From a virus, in the IMG/VR virus record IMGVR_UViG_3300045256_000381, positions 1 through 26,672 of that record: 26,672 nucleotides of DNA; one strand, 5' to 3'. The notes under the pieces were generated by a model. The model was not told the origin of the DNA, did no database searches, and saw only the letters and a program-made list of their open reading frames with translations. Positions within the stretch are counted from its first letter, which is position 1. Each line of letters starts with the position of its first letter. This document shows positions 1-7,246 of the stretch, one piece after another. The translations under genes were made by a program, and so were the position numbers.

Positions 1-44
1 TGCTGCACTGCTAACTACTTCCCGGTTTTCTCCAGGCACAAGCC

Positions 45-145
45 CATCACCTTCATTTCCTACCCTAAGGGGCTACCATCACGTCTCGCTCGCTTGTGGG
101 GGTAGCAATTTCACTGTAGGGGCTTTCAGCTCCGAAGAACGGTAA
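45..145 (-). repeat. IS605-type right-end / omega-RNA-like unit A
   Basis: Read on the minus strand, this unit starts with a core near TTACCGTTCTT, followed by a GAAAGCCCCTAC box (plus 116-145). A hairpin with stem GCTACC/GGTAGC (plus 72-77 and 101-106) comes next, then a terminal box TTAGGGTAGGAAATGAAGG ending in GATG at plus 45-48. The same order occurs in units at 445-545 (minus), 26091-26206 (minus) and 26243-26361 (plus). Against the unit at 26243 the similarity stops abruptly after GATG, which marks a likely element end. The core translates as LPFFGAESPY, preceded by an open frame, and looks like the tail of a TnpB protein. Assignment to an IS605-type right end is inference from layout and from TnpB remnants elsewhere in the window. 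Confidence 0.5.
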
Positions 146-444
146 GATTGGTTTCATGGGGCGTATCGCTCCGTAGGTGGAGACACTTTACTCCATAATT
201 TTGAAAAGTAAAGCCCAAAATGGGGGGCAAAAAAGGAAAATTCCCCCAAAATTGGAAAAAGTCAACTACCCTGACTCTAAACGGTCTTAGCTTGTCATTT
301 CAAATTTCGTGTCTGGACTAACCGATGGTCGGCATTTCACACCGACCGACACGAAGACAAACTCAAAAAACAATAATAGGCAGGTTGATGGTTACCTAAC
401 TATATTATAATTTTAAATTTTTTTAACAGTTAGTACTATGGCTC
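146..444. other. non-coding, hairpin-rich stretch
   Basis: No convincing gene is seen. A nested hairpin at about 309-355 has an outer stem CGTGTC/GACACG and an inner stem GGTCGG/CCGACC. Another possible stem pairs CTTTACT near 187 with AGTAAAG near 206, and runs of G and C near 222-248 can pair. The stretch lies between two right-end-like units and is probably the interior of decayed mobile elements, but no coding match was recognised. Confidence 0.35.
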
Positions 445-545
445 GCATTCATCCCTTATTTTGAAGGGGTTTGGTCGTTTTTAACTTTCGCTAAACGACC
501 AAACTTTTTAAGAAAGTAGGGGTTTTCGGCTCCAAAGAACGGTAA
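445..545 (-). repeat. IS605-type right-end / omega-RNA-like unit B
   Basis: On the minus strand, a core TTTACCGTTCTTTGGAGCC with a CCCCTAC box (plus 516-545) is followed by a perfect 12-bp hairpin, GTTTGGTCGTTT/AAACGACCAAAC (plus 469-480 and 493-504). A terminal box AAGGGATGAATGC ends at plus 445. The core could encode FFGAENPY, matching the peptide read from unit A. The hairpin shares TTTGGTCGTT with the unit at 26091-26206. Read on the plus strand the hairpin is followed by TTTTT and could also end a plus-strand transcript. Confidence 0.5.
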
Positions 546-555
546 AGCACAAAGT

Positions 556-589
556 AGAAAAAATGGAGACCCGGCAAAGCCGGTTCTCC
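556..589 (-). terminator. rho-independent terminator of the 612-866 gene
   Basis: On the minus strand an 11-position stem, GGAGAACCGGC against GCCGGGTCTCC with one A/G mismatch and a TTT loop (plus 565-589), is followed by ATTTTTTC. It lies 22 bases past the stop of the small minus-strand gene and is well placed to end the 3004-to-612 transcript. Confidence 0.85.
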
Positions 590-611
590 TGTGGTTTGTT
601 CCAATCAGAAC

Positions 612-866
612 TTAGAAAAGGCGTTGGTTACAAACCGTAACAGCAGCGACGTATGCCTCGGAACGGGCGTTGCAAAGGCGGTTAGGCTTTGAACAGGATA
701 CCCGGAACAGACGATTAGTTGTACAAATATAAACTTTGTTACCTTCCGTGTCCACTTTCTTCAAACACTTGAAGTGGCGATACTTAGTGCCGTCATTACG
801 GGTGCCAACACAGCGGTTCCCCGGTAGAGGCGGCAAGGTTGCCAGCATGTCTTCGATAGTTTCCAT
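612..866 (-). CDS. small Cys-containing hypothetical protein
   Basis: An 84-aa protein I do not recognise. It has six cysteines spread over residues 19-79 but no clear CxxC pair, so a zinc site is possible but not shown. There is no signal peptide or membrane segment. The start has a GGAG ribosome-binding site about 7 bases upstream and the gene is followed by a strong terminator. It is the last gene of a likely minus-strand transcript that begins at 3004 with a glycosyltransferase. The short gap of 56 bases to the gene before it supports co-transcription. Function unknown. Confidence 0.6.
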   Translation of the reverse strand: METIEDMLATLPPLPGNRCVGTRNDGTKYRHFKCLKKVDTEGNKVYICTTNRLFRVSCSKPNRLCNARSEAYVAAVTVCNQRLF

Positions 867-922
867 AAATATCTCCGTTAACGGAATAGGACTATAGCGA
901 AGGTATCTAGCAGTATTAACTA

Positions 923-1687
923 TTATTTCATTATCGCTCGGATGTCCTCTAAAGCCAACTCACGATTCCTTTCCACGACCTTCAGGTTGTTTGGATTACG
1001 ACGACAAATCTCTGTAATCGTGCATTCCCCTTCGTGATAAACAAAGCTGTTTCCGGCGATGGCTTGTTTGTAACCGTGCTTTCGCATCCGATAAGCAAAT
1101 TCCTCGTCCTCGTACCCGCACAAGGGGTAAGACTTGATCGGCCCGCCCACATGCTTAAACAAATCTCTATGGCACATGAAGCAGTACATCGACAAGTGGG
1201 TATCATCCAGAATGATCGTGTCGGCCTTTTTCGGCTCCAGAACACCCTTCTGGCGTTCGTCCCCGCCCAAGGGATTGTTTGTCTTCGGTGCGACCATTCG
1301 CACCCCCTTGTCCTTCAGTGTCAAGAGCGGATAAGCCATACTCGTTAACCAATTCAAGTCGTCCACCACACAGTCCGACTGAATGACCACAACCCAGGGG
1401 TTTTCTGTGTTTTCCAGCCCGGCCCGGATCGCCCCGCCAAACCCCTTTTGTTCGTTACACCGCAGACACTTAATTGTCTTCAGTGAATTCAAATCATTAA
1501 TGAATTGCTCGTTCGGCGAATGGTCGTCCACCAAGCAAATCTGGTACGGGTTACTGTAAGTGTTGCGGAAGATGCTCTCTAATAAGCGTCGTACCTTGTC
1601 GTACTGTCCGTGAAACGGAATGATGATGTCCACGGCAGAAAAAAAGTCCCGCCGCTTAATCGGTCGGGCTTCATGTACCTTCGGCAT
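923..1687 (-). CDS. family 2 glycosyltransferase
   Basis: A 254-aa soluble GT-A type transferase expected to move a sugar from a nucleotide-sugar donor. The first strand VDIIIPFHG (19-27) and LVDDHS (52-57) form the nucleotide-binding start of the fold. KGFGGAIRAGL (81-91) matches the GT2 helix. The metal site is the variant IQSDC (102-106), not a plain DxD. GYEDEEF (191-197) supplies the usual acidic catalytic pair and YHEG (217-220) the late histidine. It resembles rhamnosyltransferase-like GT2 enzymes, but donor and acceptor cannot be read from sequence. Its start codon overlaps the stop of the upstream gene (TAATG) and has a strong GAGGAG site, so the two are translationally coupled. Confidence 0.9.
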   Translation of the reverse strand: MPKVHEARPIKRRDFFSAVDIIIPFHGQYDKVRRLLESIFRNTYSNPYQICLVDDHSPNEQFINDLNSLKTIKCLRCNEQKGFGGAIRAGLENTENPWVVVIQSDCVVDDLNWLTSMAYPLLTLKDKGVRMVAPKTNNPLGGDERQKGVLEPKKADTIILDDTHLSMYCFMCHRDLFKHVGGPIKSYPLCGYEDEEFAYRMRKHGYKQAIAGNSFVYHEGECTITEICRRNPNNLKVVERNRELALEDIRAIMK

Positions 1688-2223
1688 TAAATCTCCTCAG
1701 AGAACTGGTCAAACCACTTTTTCAACACCACATCCACTTCGCCTGGGTTGGAGTGGAAGTAAACGAGTGACGAGGTTTGAGCGGCATACTCGGCAAGTTT
1801 AGTCTTGTCATACTTGTTGCCGACGCCGATCACCAAAATCTTACACTCCAAATCCTCTTTATCGTTCAACAAAATGACCTTTTTCAAGCTAATTAGGTCA
1901 TTCGACAAGAAGCTGTCCGTTATCAGGATCAACGCTTTGTCAACGTAGCTGTCACCCCGAGCAGCGACGTATAAAGTTTGCTTCAGTGCAAACCCCAGGT
2001 CGAAATTGAACCCGTCCGTCTCGAAGTTGCCCAGAGCGGCTGTCTTCTCGCCCTGCGAGTACACAGAGTCAAGAAGCTGTGGATGGTACAAGTAAAAACC
2101 GTCTTCGCTCTCCGTTTTACAGACGAACCGAACCAGGGACTTACGCACTTCGTCCACCACACGCCTACCCTCATGTTCACGAGAAGATAGGTGGAGTACG
2201 AGTCCAATATTTTTAGTTTTCAT
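1687..2223 (-). CDS. vWA-like domain protein with degenerate metal site
   Basis: A 178-aa protein whose strand and motif pattern fits a von Willebrand A (Rossmann-like) fold: IGLVLHLSS (6-14), KALILITDSF (96-105) and CKILVIGVGNKYD (127-139). The canonical metal-binding DxSxS is replaced by HLSSR (11-15), and the usual threonine loop is not evident near 70-80, although the aspartate in ITDSF is kept. Metal-dependent ligand binding is therefore doubtful. It overlaps the upstream glycosyltransferase gene by 11 bases and the downstream one by 1 base, so it is made together with two sugar-transfer enzymes. A scaffold or adhesion role is possible but not shown. The fold call rests on pattern only. 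Confidence 0.65.
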   Translation of the reverse strand: MKTKNIGLVLHLSSREHEGRRVVDEVRKSLVRFVCKTESEDGFYLYHPQLLDSVYSQGEKTAALGNFETDGFNFDLGFALKQTLYVAARGDSYVDKALILITDSFLSNDLISLKKVILLNDKEDLECKILVIGVGNKYDKTKLAEYAAQTSSLVYFHSNPGEVDVVLKKWFDQFSEEI

Positions 2224-3004
2224 TGCGTCCCTTTCGTTTGTTGCGATGTTTGACTCGGATCGGGTTGTTGAAATCTTTCAGGGGGTGGAGAAGCGAGGCA
2301 TTCGGGAAGTCCTCGGCCTCCGTCAGTTCCGGGCGGAACCGACAGGGGAAATATTCGTAACTGCCATGCCATCGACCCGGTGTGTAAGTGGCGAAAACCC
2401 CGATGTTACCGCCCATTTCTCGGGCCAGTGTCGGATACATGTGTTCAGAAACGTCGTATCCGTCGTACCCCGGCATAAATCCCTGAGAGAACGAGTTGGT
2501 GGCTGCGATGAATCGGTCTAATAAATTAATTTCTCGCAGTCGGTCGATGAATTTACGGCTGAAGAAAAGCATGCAGCCAAGAAGGTAATACCCCTTAGTT
2601 ATCTTCTTACCGATGATGGCTTCGACGATAGGAATCCTCACTTCGTTTACCGCTCCGTCATTTCCCAACATCCAAATGTTCTGATCGTCAGCCATCTGGA
2701 GGTTATATTTAAAACGGTCGGACGCAACCAGGGCGTCGTAATCCATGTAACAATACCAGTCCGAATCGTACATCTCGGTCAGGTTTTTTAACCCAAGGGC
2801 AACGTTTCGGTAAGGGGCACGGGGATAACCATGTTTGAAGCCTTTAATGTATGGTACAGGCAGTTTAACGTCGGAGAAATTGTTGCTGCTGGCACCGTCA
2901 ATGACCAAGAGAATGTCTTTGGTCATGTGGGCTTGAATCGACTCCACCGTGTCCAGCACCAAATTAGGATTGGCGTGAATATTTAAAAATGTTGCTACTC
3001 TCAT
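2213..3004 (-). CDS. glycosyltransferase-like protein (GT-A fold)
   Basis: I place the start at the ATG at 3004 because the product then begins with a fold-like strand MRVATFLNIH. An in-frame upstream start would add 19 unrelated residues and overlap the divergent promoter region. The 263-aa product has LLVIDGAS (32-39), as in GT2-type nucleotide-binding loops, and WYCYMDYDALV (83-93) with DYD as the DxD metal site. The C-terminal half is rich in aromatic residues and has no known module I can name. It is the first gene of a tight minus-strand cluster (overlaps of 11 and 1 bases with the next two) and is divergent from a methyltransferase gene 41 bases away. Donor and acceptor are unknown. 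Confidence 0.75.
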   Translation of the reverse strand: MRVATFLNIHANPNLVLDTVESIQAHMTKDILLVIDGASSNNFSDVKLPVPYIKGFKHGYPRAPYRNVALGLKNLTEMYDSDWYCYMDYDALVASDRFKYNLQMADDQNIWMLGNDGAVNEVRIPIVEAIIGKKITKGYYLLGCMLFFSRKFIDRLREINLLDRFIAATNSFSQGFMPGYDGYDVSEHMYPTLAREMGGNIGVFATYTPGRWHGSYEYFPCRFRPELTEAEDFPNASLLHPLKDFNNPIRVKHRNKRKGRNEN

Positions 3005-3045
3005 AGTTACACTCAGGAAATAGAATAATATAGTAAGAGGTGAAA
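3005..3045. promoter_or_regulatory. divergent promoter region
   Basis: The 41 bases between two divergent genes contain the AT-rich, nearly symmetric TAGAATAATATAGTA, which offers a -10-like box in both directions. On the plus strand an AGAGGTG ribosome-binding site at about 3036-3041 points to the ATG at 3046. No clear -35 box fits inside the gap. Confidence 0.4.
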
Positions 3046-3963
3046 ATGGCTGACAAAACAAAAGTCAACTTACTCATGGATAAGTTAGCACAAGTATTCC
3101 AAGAACTGAAAACCGCACTGAACGATGAACCCGCAACACCCGTTGTGGCTCAGTCTGCCCCGACTGCTCAACCGGAGTTAAACAATTTTGACCGGCTCCG
3201 GCAAGCCCTCGAAACAGACCGTTGGCCGGAGGCTGTCAACAAGAACCTCGTGTGCGATCCGAACTCCGAGATTGACAAGATGGAACGTGGGCGTGGGATT
3301 GTTGAACTTCTAGTAGAGGACAATTTGAGCGGACTGAAATTCCTTGACTACGGCTGTGGCGAAGGGTACTCCGCATTCTACGCTTCCGAAAAGAACCCAA
3401 CTATCTCTGTCGGTTACGACATTAAAGAACAAAACTGGAAACACTTCCAAAGCAAACCGAACCTATTGTTAACTAATGACAGAAAAGCAGTCGCAGGCAA
3501 CGGTCCTTACGATGTCATCCTGATGTTTGACGTAATCGACCACCTGGACGGTGCTACCCCGGTGGAAATTCTTGCAGACGCCGCCAGCCTACTCTCGCCG
3601 ACCGGCAAAATTTACATGCGGACACACCCTTACACCTCTCGCCACGCTACGCACCTGTACCACAATCTTAACAAGGCATTCGTACACTTAGTCTTCACTG
3701 AAGATGAGCTAAAACAAATCGTCCCGGACACAAAGCACGTTGAAAAGAACTTAGGCGTAACCACCCCAATACTGTCTTACGGCAAATGGATCGAAGAAGC
3801 CAAACTTACCGTCGTTCATAGACGAGAAATCAAAGACAAGGTTGAGAATTTCTTCAAAATCCCGCAAATCGCCGAACGGATCATGAAAAACACCAAAATG
3901 ACTTCGTTCCCTGAGTTTCAGTTATCAATACAATTCATCGATTTTATACTAAAAAAATCCTAA
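3046..3963 (+). CDS. class I SAM methyltransferase (paralog 1 of 3)
   Basis: The ATG at 3046 is chosen over a GTG at 3040 because AGAGGTG is well spaced from it. The 305-aa product has a polar N-terminal helix (1-45) and then a Rossmann methyltransferase core. KFLDYGCGEGY (98-108) is SAM-binding motif I, GYD (123-125) the acidic end of strand 2, and YDVILMFDVIDH (155-166) motif IV-like. A block RTHPYTSRHATHLY (192-205) followed by LNKAFVH is shared with the genes at 8471 and 10260, as are WPEAV (60-64) and a C-terminal QFIDFILKK. The acceptor is unknown. Clustering with glycosyltransferases suggests a sugar O-methyltransferase. Confidence 0.85.
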   Translation: MADKTKVNLLMDKLAQVFQELKTALNDEPATPVVAQSAPTAQPELNNFDRLRQALETDRWPEAVNKNLVCDPNSEIDKMERGRGIVELLVEDNLSGLKFLDYGCGEGYSAFYASEKNPTISVGYDIKEQNWKHFQSKPNLLLTNDRKAVAGNGPYDVILMFDVIDHLDGATPVEILADAASLLSPTGKIYMRTHPYTSRHATHLYHNLNKAFVHLVFTEDELKQIVPDTKHVEKNLGVTTPILSYGKWIEEAKLTVVHRREIKDKVENFFKIPQIAERIMKNTKMTSFPEFQLSIQFIDFILKKS

Positions 3964-3984
3964 CAAATATATTAAGAAATTAGT

Positions 3985-4467
3985 TCATGACTTCGTGGAA
4001 TCTCTCAAAAAGGCATAAAAGTCGCTGGCAGAACGCTCCTCAAAATCACCCGTGTTTTCGAAATACCGAACAGGGCACCTGAGTCTGGGGTAATCAACCC
4101 CACGATACCATTTATCAAACATCGGCCGGTGCTGATCGGGGTCACTAACCTCGACTCGGTACTGGGCGATGATTTTTTCGTAAGGGGCGTAGAGAACGTA
4201 CACTGTCGTCTCTGGTGGAAAATAAAGACCAGTCGGATCACTCAAGTGCCAACCATCCAGGGTAAAATTTGTATTACAAAACCAACTAACGTGAGCCATT
4301 GCTTCACTGATAGGAAGCCCGAAAGTCTCGATTTGATGCCATGGAAAGAGAGCGTCAAAACAAACGTAACGGTTGGGCAGCAATTTGGCGAAAGTGGTTT
4401 TGCCCACGCAACTTTGACCAAAAATAATGATTTTATCACTGTGCGGCGAGACGTTTAATACTTTCAT
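3985..4467 (-). CDS. P-loop NTPase, kinase-like
   Basis: A 160-aa protein with a textbook Walker A, GQSCVGKT (17-24), after a short hydrophobic strand IIIFG. The size and the early P-loop fit small nucleoside, sugar or shikimate-type kinases. No firm LID or base-recognition motif is visible, so the substrate is unknown. In this setting a kinase that supplies an activated sugar or sulfate donor is conceivable, but this is only inference. It is convergent with the methyltransferase gene (21-base gap) and stands alone on its strand. AAGG lies about 10 bases before the ATG. Confidence 0.75.
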   Translation of the reverse strand: MKVLNVSPHSDKIIIFGQSCVGKTTFAKLLPNRYVCFDALFPWHQIETFGLPISEAMAHVSWFCNTNFTLDGWHLSDPTGLYFPPETTVYVLYAPYEKIIAQYRVEVSDPDQHRPMFDKWYRGVDYPRLRCPVRYFENTGDFEERSASDFYAFLRDSTKS

Positions 4468-4610
4468 CCCAATCTACCTTATATCACTCAGTACTATTTT
4501 TTTTTTAACCGACTGTATACCACACCTTTTTCAATTGTTCAAAAACACCATGCTGGTAGCTTTAATATCTTATTTTTTGAAAAAATCCAGAATATTATGA
4601 TGCATTTAGG

Positions 4611-5246
4611 ATGATTACTATTGTAACTGTTAATTTCCACAGCAACGACTTCCTTGAGCTTCTTCGAGAGTCCATCGACAGGTTTAGTGTAACAAGTCCT
4701 CAATTTCTTGTCATCGACAATACCATAGAAAACAAGGGGCATGGCGAAGCCATGAACCTCGGCGCAGCCCAGGTAACAACAGACTACACGATGTTTGTTG
4801 ATGTTGATACCCACTTTACGCTCAACGCCTGGGATGAAATGCTACTCACCGCTATTGAAAACTGCGAAGCTATCTTCGGGCGAGGCGTTCCCGTAAAGCC
4901 CGTCCGTCCTGCCTGCATGTTCATGCAGTCTTCAGTCGCAAAAAACTACGATTGGAGTGCAACCCCGGGCTACAGAGGGCACCGGGTCACACCTGACGGT
5001 TTCGATGTGGGTGTAAAAGCATACTGTAACATTGTGAATGACGGCAAGAAGCATGCCTTCTTCGAGACGATTCCGAACCGTTATGGGACAGCCAACGGAG
5101 AAGAATTCTGTTGGCAAGGCGTTCCGTTCATTTATCATCATTGGCACGGAACACATTTGGCAGCCCGGCAGACCGACTTTCCGTCAGTGGACTTACTGGC
5201 GGACAAGAAGAAACTTTTTGACTCAATTCCTTGGCGGTATCTTTAA
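4611..5246 (+). CDS. family 2-like glycosyltransferase
   Basis: A 211-aa GT-A type transferase. MITIVTVNFHS (1-11) is the typical first strand, FLVIDNT (32-38) the nucleotide-binding loop, GHGEAMNLG (43-51) the helix after it, and FVDVDTHF (62-69) carries the DVD metal site. The C-terminal part has GEEFCWQG and HHWHGTH, where the histidine cluster may replace the usual acceptor-site motif. The family is usually longer, so this is a compact form. No good ribosome-binding site precedes the ATG, and TATTAT lies about 13 bases upstream, so a very short leader is possible. Its last 119 bases are also coding on the other strand. Confidence 0.8.
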   Translation: MITIVTVNFHSNDFLELLRESIDRFSVTSPQFLVIDNTIENKGHGEAMNLGAAQVTTDYTMFVDVDTHFTLNAWDEMLLTAIENCEAIFGRGVPVKPVRPACMFMQSSVAKNYDWSATPGYRGHRVTPDGFDVGVKAYCNIVNDGKKHAFFETIPNRYGTANGEEFCWQGVPFIYHHWHGTHLAARQTDFPSVDLLADKKKLFDSIPWRYL

Positions 5247-6039
5247 CGAATTTACGAGTTAGTTCGCTTTGTAATGCGTAATACTCTGCGTAAGTCAGCG
5301 GCATATTCCACTTCAGCAAGTAATAAATAAAATTGTATAGAGACAATTTGATGAGTTCTTTGTCTGACAACACCTTCTCGTCATGTTGCTTATTGTGATG
5401 GTAGTGGAATTCGTTGACCTTCGTGTCAACGAATTTACAACCGCCCACTTTCGCCGTCATGTGGAAATCCGTGTCGGCGAACGCACCGTGTCCACAATAC
5501 CAGGGATCAACCCCGTTGAGGCGATAAAAGGTGGATTTAGTGAAGGCGGTGTTTCCTGACATGACGTTTTTGCCCGGTCCAGGCGGGGGATCGGCGAAAC
5601 GAGGTTCATAACGGAATGCCGCCAGAGATCGCTCGTCGAGCAAGAAATCATCTCGTGGCAATAAATCCTGTAAGACCTGTAAAGACATGTCTTTAAGTAC
5701 GAAATAATGATGAGAAGAAAAAATAAATACGTCGTCCGAGATCAGTTTTTTGATTAACGATAGGTACTCCGGGGGTAGAAGCCGGTCGGAATCTAAATAC
5801 CAGACGATATCATGTTTGGCGGTTGCTACGCCAGCCTCCCACATGTTCGACCAGGAGAACTTGCCGTTAATACGGGGGACAACAATAGGAGTGAAATCAC
5901 GAGGAACGAGCCTTGGTTTGCCATCACAAACTAAAACTTTTTGACAATTTTCGTATCCTTGCATAGCTTCGAGGCAACGGATCGTGTAGTCTAGCTGAAT
6001 TTCACGGTCCGGTGAGAACATAATAAATATTGAAACCAT
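5128..6039 (-). CDS. GT2 glycosyltransferase with galactosyltransferase-like C-terminal region
   Basis: The start at 6039 puts the fold's first strand MVSIFIMFSPD at the N-terminus. Earlier in-frame starts would overlap the divergent gene at 6049. In the 303-aa product WYLDSDRLLPP (80-90) carries the DSD metal site, NVMSGNTAF (158-166) and GVDPWYCGHGAFADTDFH (176-193) form a galactosyltransferase-type C-terminal region, and a late histidine follows in FHYHH. It shares this layout with the gene at 12948 and is probably a diverged paralog. That gene ends where this one reaches about RKFVKD. The last 35 or so residues here, rich in S, P and R, read antisense to the end of the 4611-5246 gene and look like a run-on extension. 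Confidence 0.85.
   Translation of the reverse strand: MVSIFIMFSPDREIQLDYTIRCLEAMQGYENCQKVLVCDGKPRLVPRDFTPIVVPRINGKFSWSNMWEAGVATAKHDIVWYLDSDRLLPPEYLSLIKKLISDDVFIFSSHHYFVLKDMSLQVLQDLLPRDDFLLDERSLAAFRYEPRFADPPPGPGKNVMSGNTAFTKSTFYRLNGVDPWYCGHGAFADTDFHMTAKVGGCKFVDTKVNEFHYHHNKQHDEKVLSDKELIKLSLYNFIYYLLKWNMPLTYAEYYALQSELTRKFVKDTAKELSQKVSSCPPVSPLTESRSAGLPNVFRANDDK
6022..6029 (+). promoter_or_regulatory. T4-type late promoter-like box (AATAAATA)
   Basis: AATAAATA fits the NATAAATA late motif of T4-type phages and lies 19 bases before the ATG at 6049, which would leave a leader of roughly a dozen bases. It sits inside the N-terminal coding part of the opposite gene. A single short match in AT-rich DNA, so weak on its own. 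Confidence 0.3.
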
Positions 6040-6048
6040 AGATAAACC

Positions 6049-6789
6049 ATGCTCACGTTCAAAAATTTCATGATGGTCGAAAGCGGTTGGTTCGGAGGAA
6101 GAACCCAATATGCCCACGGCACGGGTCAAAATTTTTCGATGGGCAGGGACATGTTGTACAACCGACAGTACACTTCCAGAATGTACTCGCCAAAGCTGCC
6201 CATTGGCGTTGACTTCGATACGTGGTTACACCAAAAAATAAGTAACATAACAAAATTCTTGGATTTCTTATACCACCGTTATCAGGACAATGACCTTGTG
6301 GTGGTCAACAAACGGCTTTGTATAGCGTCATCCGAGATAGAACACTGGGATAAACAAATAGTAAAAAAGCTCATAAATAATGGCGTGCTGGTACAAATGC
6401 CGTCTCAGAATGTGATGTGTCGATGGTTAGAGCGTGACCTATCAAACTTCATTCCGAGCTTCAAGCATCACCAGCCGGTGATAATGAAAGATGGCGCAAC
6501 TAAAGTCAAGAGCATGTTTTTTACCACAGAAGAAACGTTGAGCCGTCTTGTACAGAACCCGGAAATGTCCGCAGAATTGAAAAAGTGGATCGCACACGGA
6601 TGGATGGCTCAGAAAGCTATGCCGCTCACAGGGATCATATTTTACGCTATAGACACGATACGTATTGTTCTCCTTATGCAGCGGCAAAAAGACATCTTCG
6701 GTGCCATGAATATAGCAAAGAAAATAGGCAACCTAGCGTCTCAACCTGGAGCGTATCAAGCCAACCCAAACTCTAACGTCAGATATTAA
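6049..6789 (+). CDS. hypothetical protein with capsid-targeting-like N-terminus
   Basis: A 246-aa protein without a recognisable domain. Its first residues, MLTFKNFMMVE, match the T4 internal-protein capsid-targeting peptide pattern (MKTYQEFIAE in T4 IPIII) and the next gene's MITFKEFIKE. In T4 such peptides direct proteins into the prohead and are cut by the gp21 protease after an (L/I)xE site. Here MVE is a near match only. A hydrophobic stretch around 190-205 (LTGIIFYAIDTIRIVLLM) could be a membrane or core helix. A late-promoter-like box lies just upstream, and the next gene follows after 8 bases. An injected or internal head protein is a reasonable inference. Confidence 0.65.
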   Translation: MLTFKNFMMVESGWFGGRTQYAHGTGQNFSMGRDMLYNRQYTSRMYSPKLPIGVDFDTWLHQKISNITKFLDFLYHRYQDNDLVVVNKRLCIASSEIEHWDKQIVKKLINNGVLVQMPSQNVMCRWLERDLSNFIPSFKHHQPVIMKDGATKVKSMFFTTEETLSRLVQNPEMSAELKKWIAHGWMAQKAMPLTGIIFYAIDTIRIVLLMQRQKDIFGAMNIAKKIGNLASQPGAYQANPNSNVRY

Positions 6790-6797
6790 ATATAAAA

Positions 6798-7223
6798 ATG
6801 ATAACCTTTAAAGAATTCATAAAAGAACAAGATGAAAACCCGTATCAGACATTTCTGAAGATGCGTCATGGGTTGGGTTGGGGTGATCTAAAACAAGCCC
6901 CGAAGGGAACCGCTACGGCTGTAGCAGATGCGGAGACGACATTACCGACTCGTACCATGACTCGCAACCCTTTGGAAATAAAACTGTCCAATGAAGTCCA
7001 AGCCGGGCACAAAATGGGCAGTATAGTTCCTCGGTCTGTCATTGCACGCATGACGGCAAACAACCCGGAAGATATCCGTTCGTTTATTGCCCCTGACCGG
7101 CTCAAAGCCGGTCAGATTTACCCGTTCATTCAACAGCGTCAAGCAGGTCGAGATGTCGGTGGCATCGTATACAACCAAATGTTCCCGCTACACAGCTTAC
7201 TCCGGCTCCTCAACCTTCACTGA
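6798..7223 (+). CDS. small hypothetical protein with capsid-targeting-like N-terminus
   Basis: A 141-aa protein beginning MITFKEFIKEQ. Against the T4 IPIII targeting peptide MKTYQEFIAE it keeps M, T, E, F, I and E at the same positions, and IKE fits the gp21 cleavage rule (L/I)xE exactly. The remainder is polar and unrecognised. It is co-directional with the previous gene and has no clear ribosome-binding site, so it may depend on coupling. Its stop TGA lies inside a repeat copy (7222-7246) that looks like a TnpB tail. The last few residues may therefore come from an insertion and the original C-terminus may be lost. Probable internal virion protein. Confidence 0.65.
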   Translation: MITFKEFIKEQDENPYQTFLKMRHGLGWGDLKQAPKGTATAVADAETTLPTRTMTRNPLEIKLSNEVQAGHKMGSIVPRSVIARMTANNPEDIRSFIAPDRLKAGQIYPFIQQRQAGRDVGGIVYNQMFPLHSLLRLLNLH

Positions 7224-7246
7224 TCTTTAGAGCCGAAAGCCCCTAT
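7222..7246 (+). repeat. partial copy of the TnpB-tail core repeat (unit C)
   Basis: CTTTAGAGCCGAAAGCCCCTA closely matches the core of the unit at 26243-26361, and one frame reads FRAESPY as in the other copies. The hairpin and terminal box of the full units are not recognisable here. It begins at the stop codon of the preceding gene, so it may mark an old insertion at that gene's end. Confidence 0.45.

Noticed and set aside
1-611. CRISPR array or tandem repeat
   Set aside because: Repeat units are few, about 300 bases apart, in differing orientation elsewhere, and not separated by uniform spacers.
1034-1348. Plus-strand open frame inside the GT2 gene
   Set aside because: It is the antisense shadow of the 923-1687 gene and has no domain or start signal.
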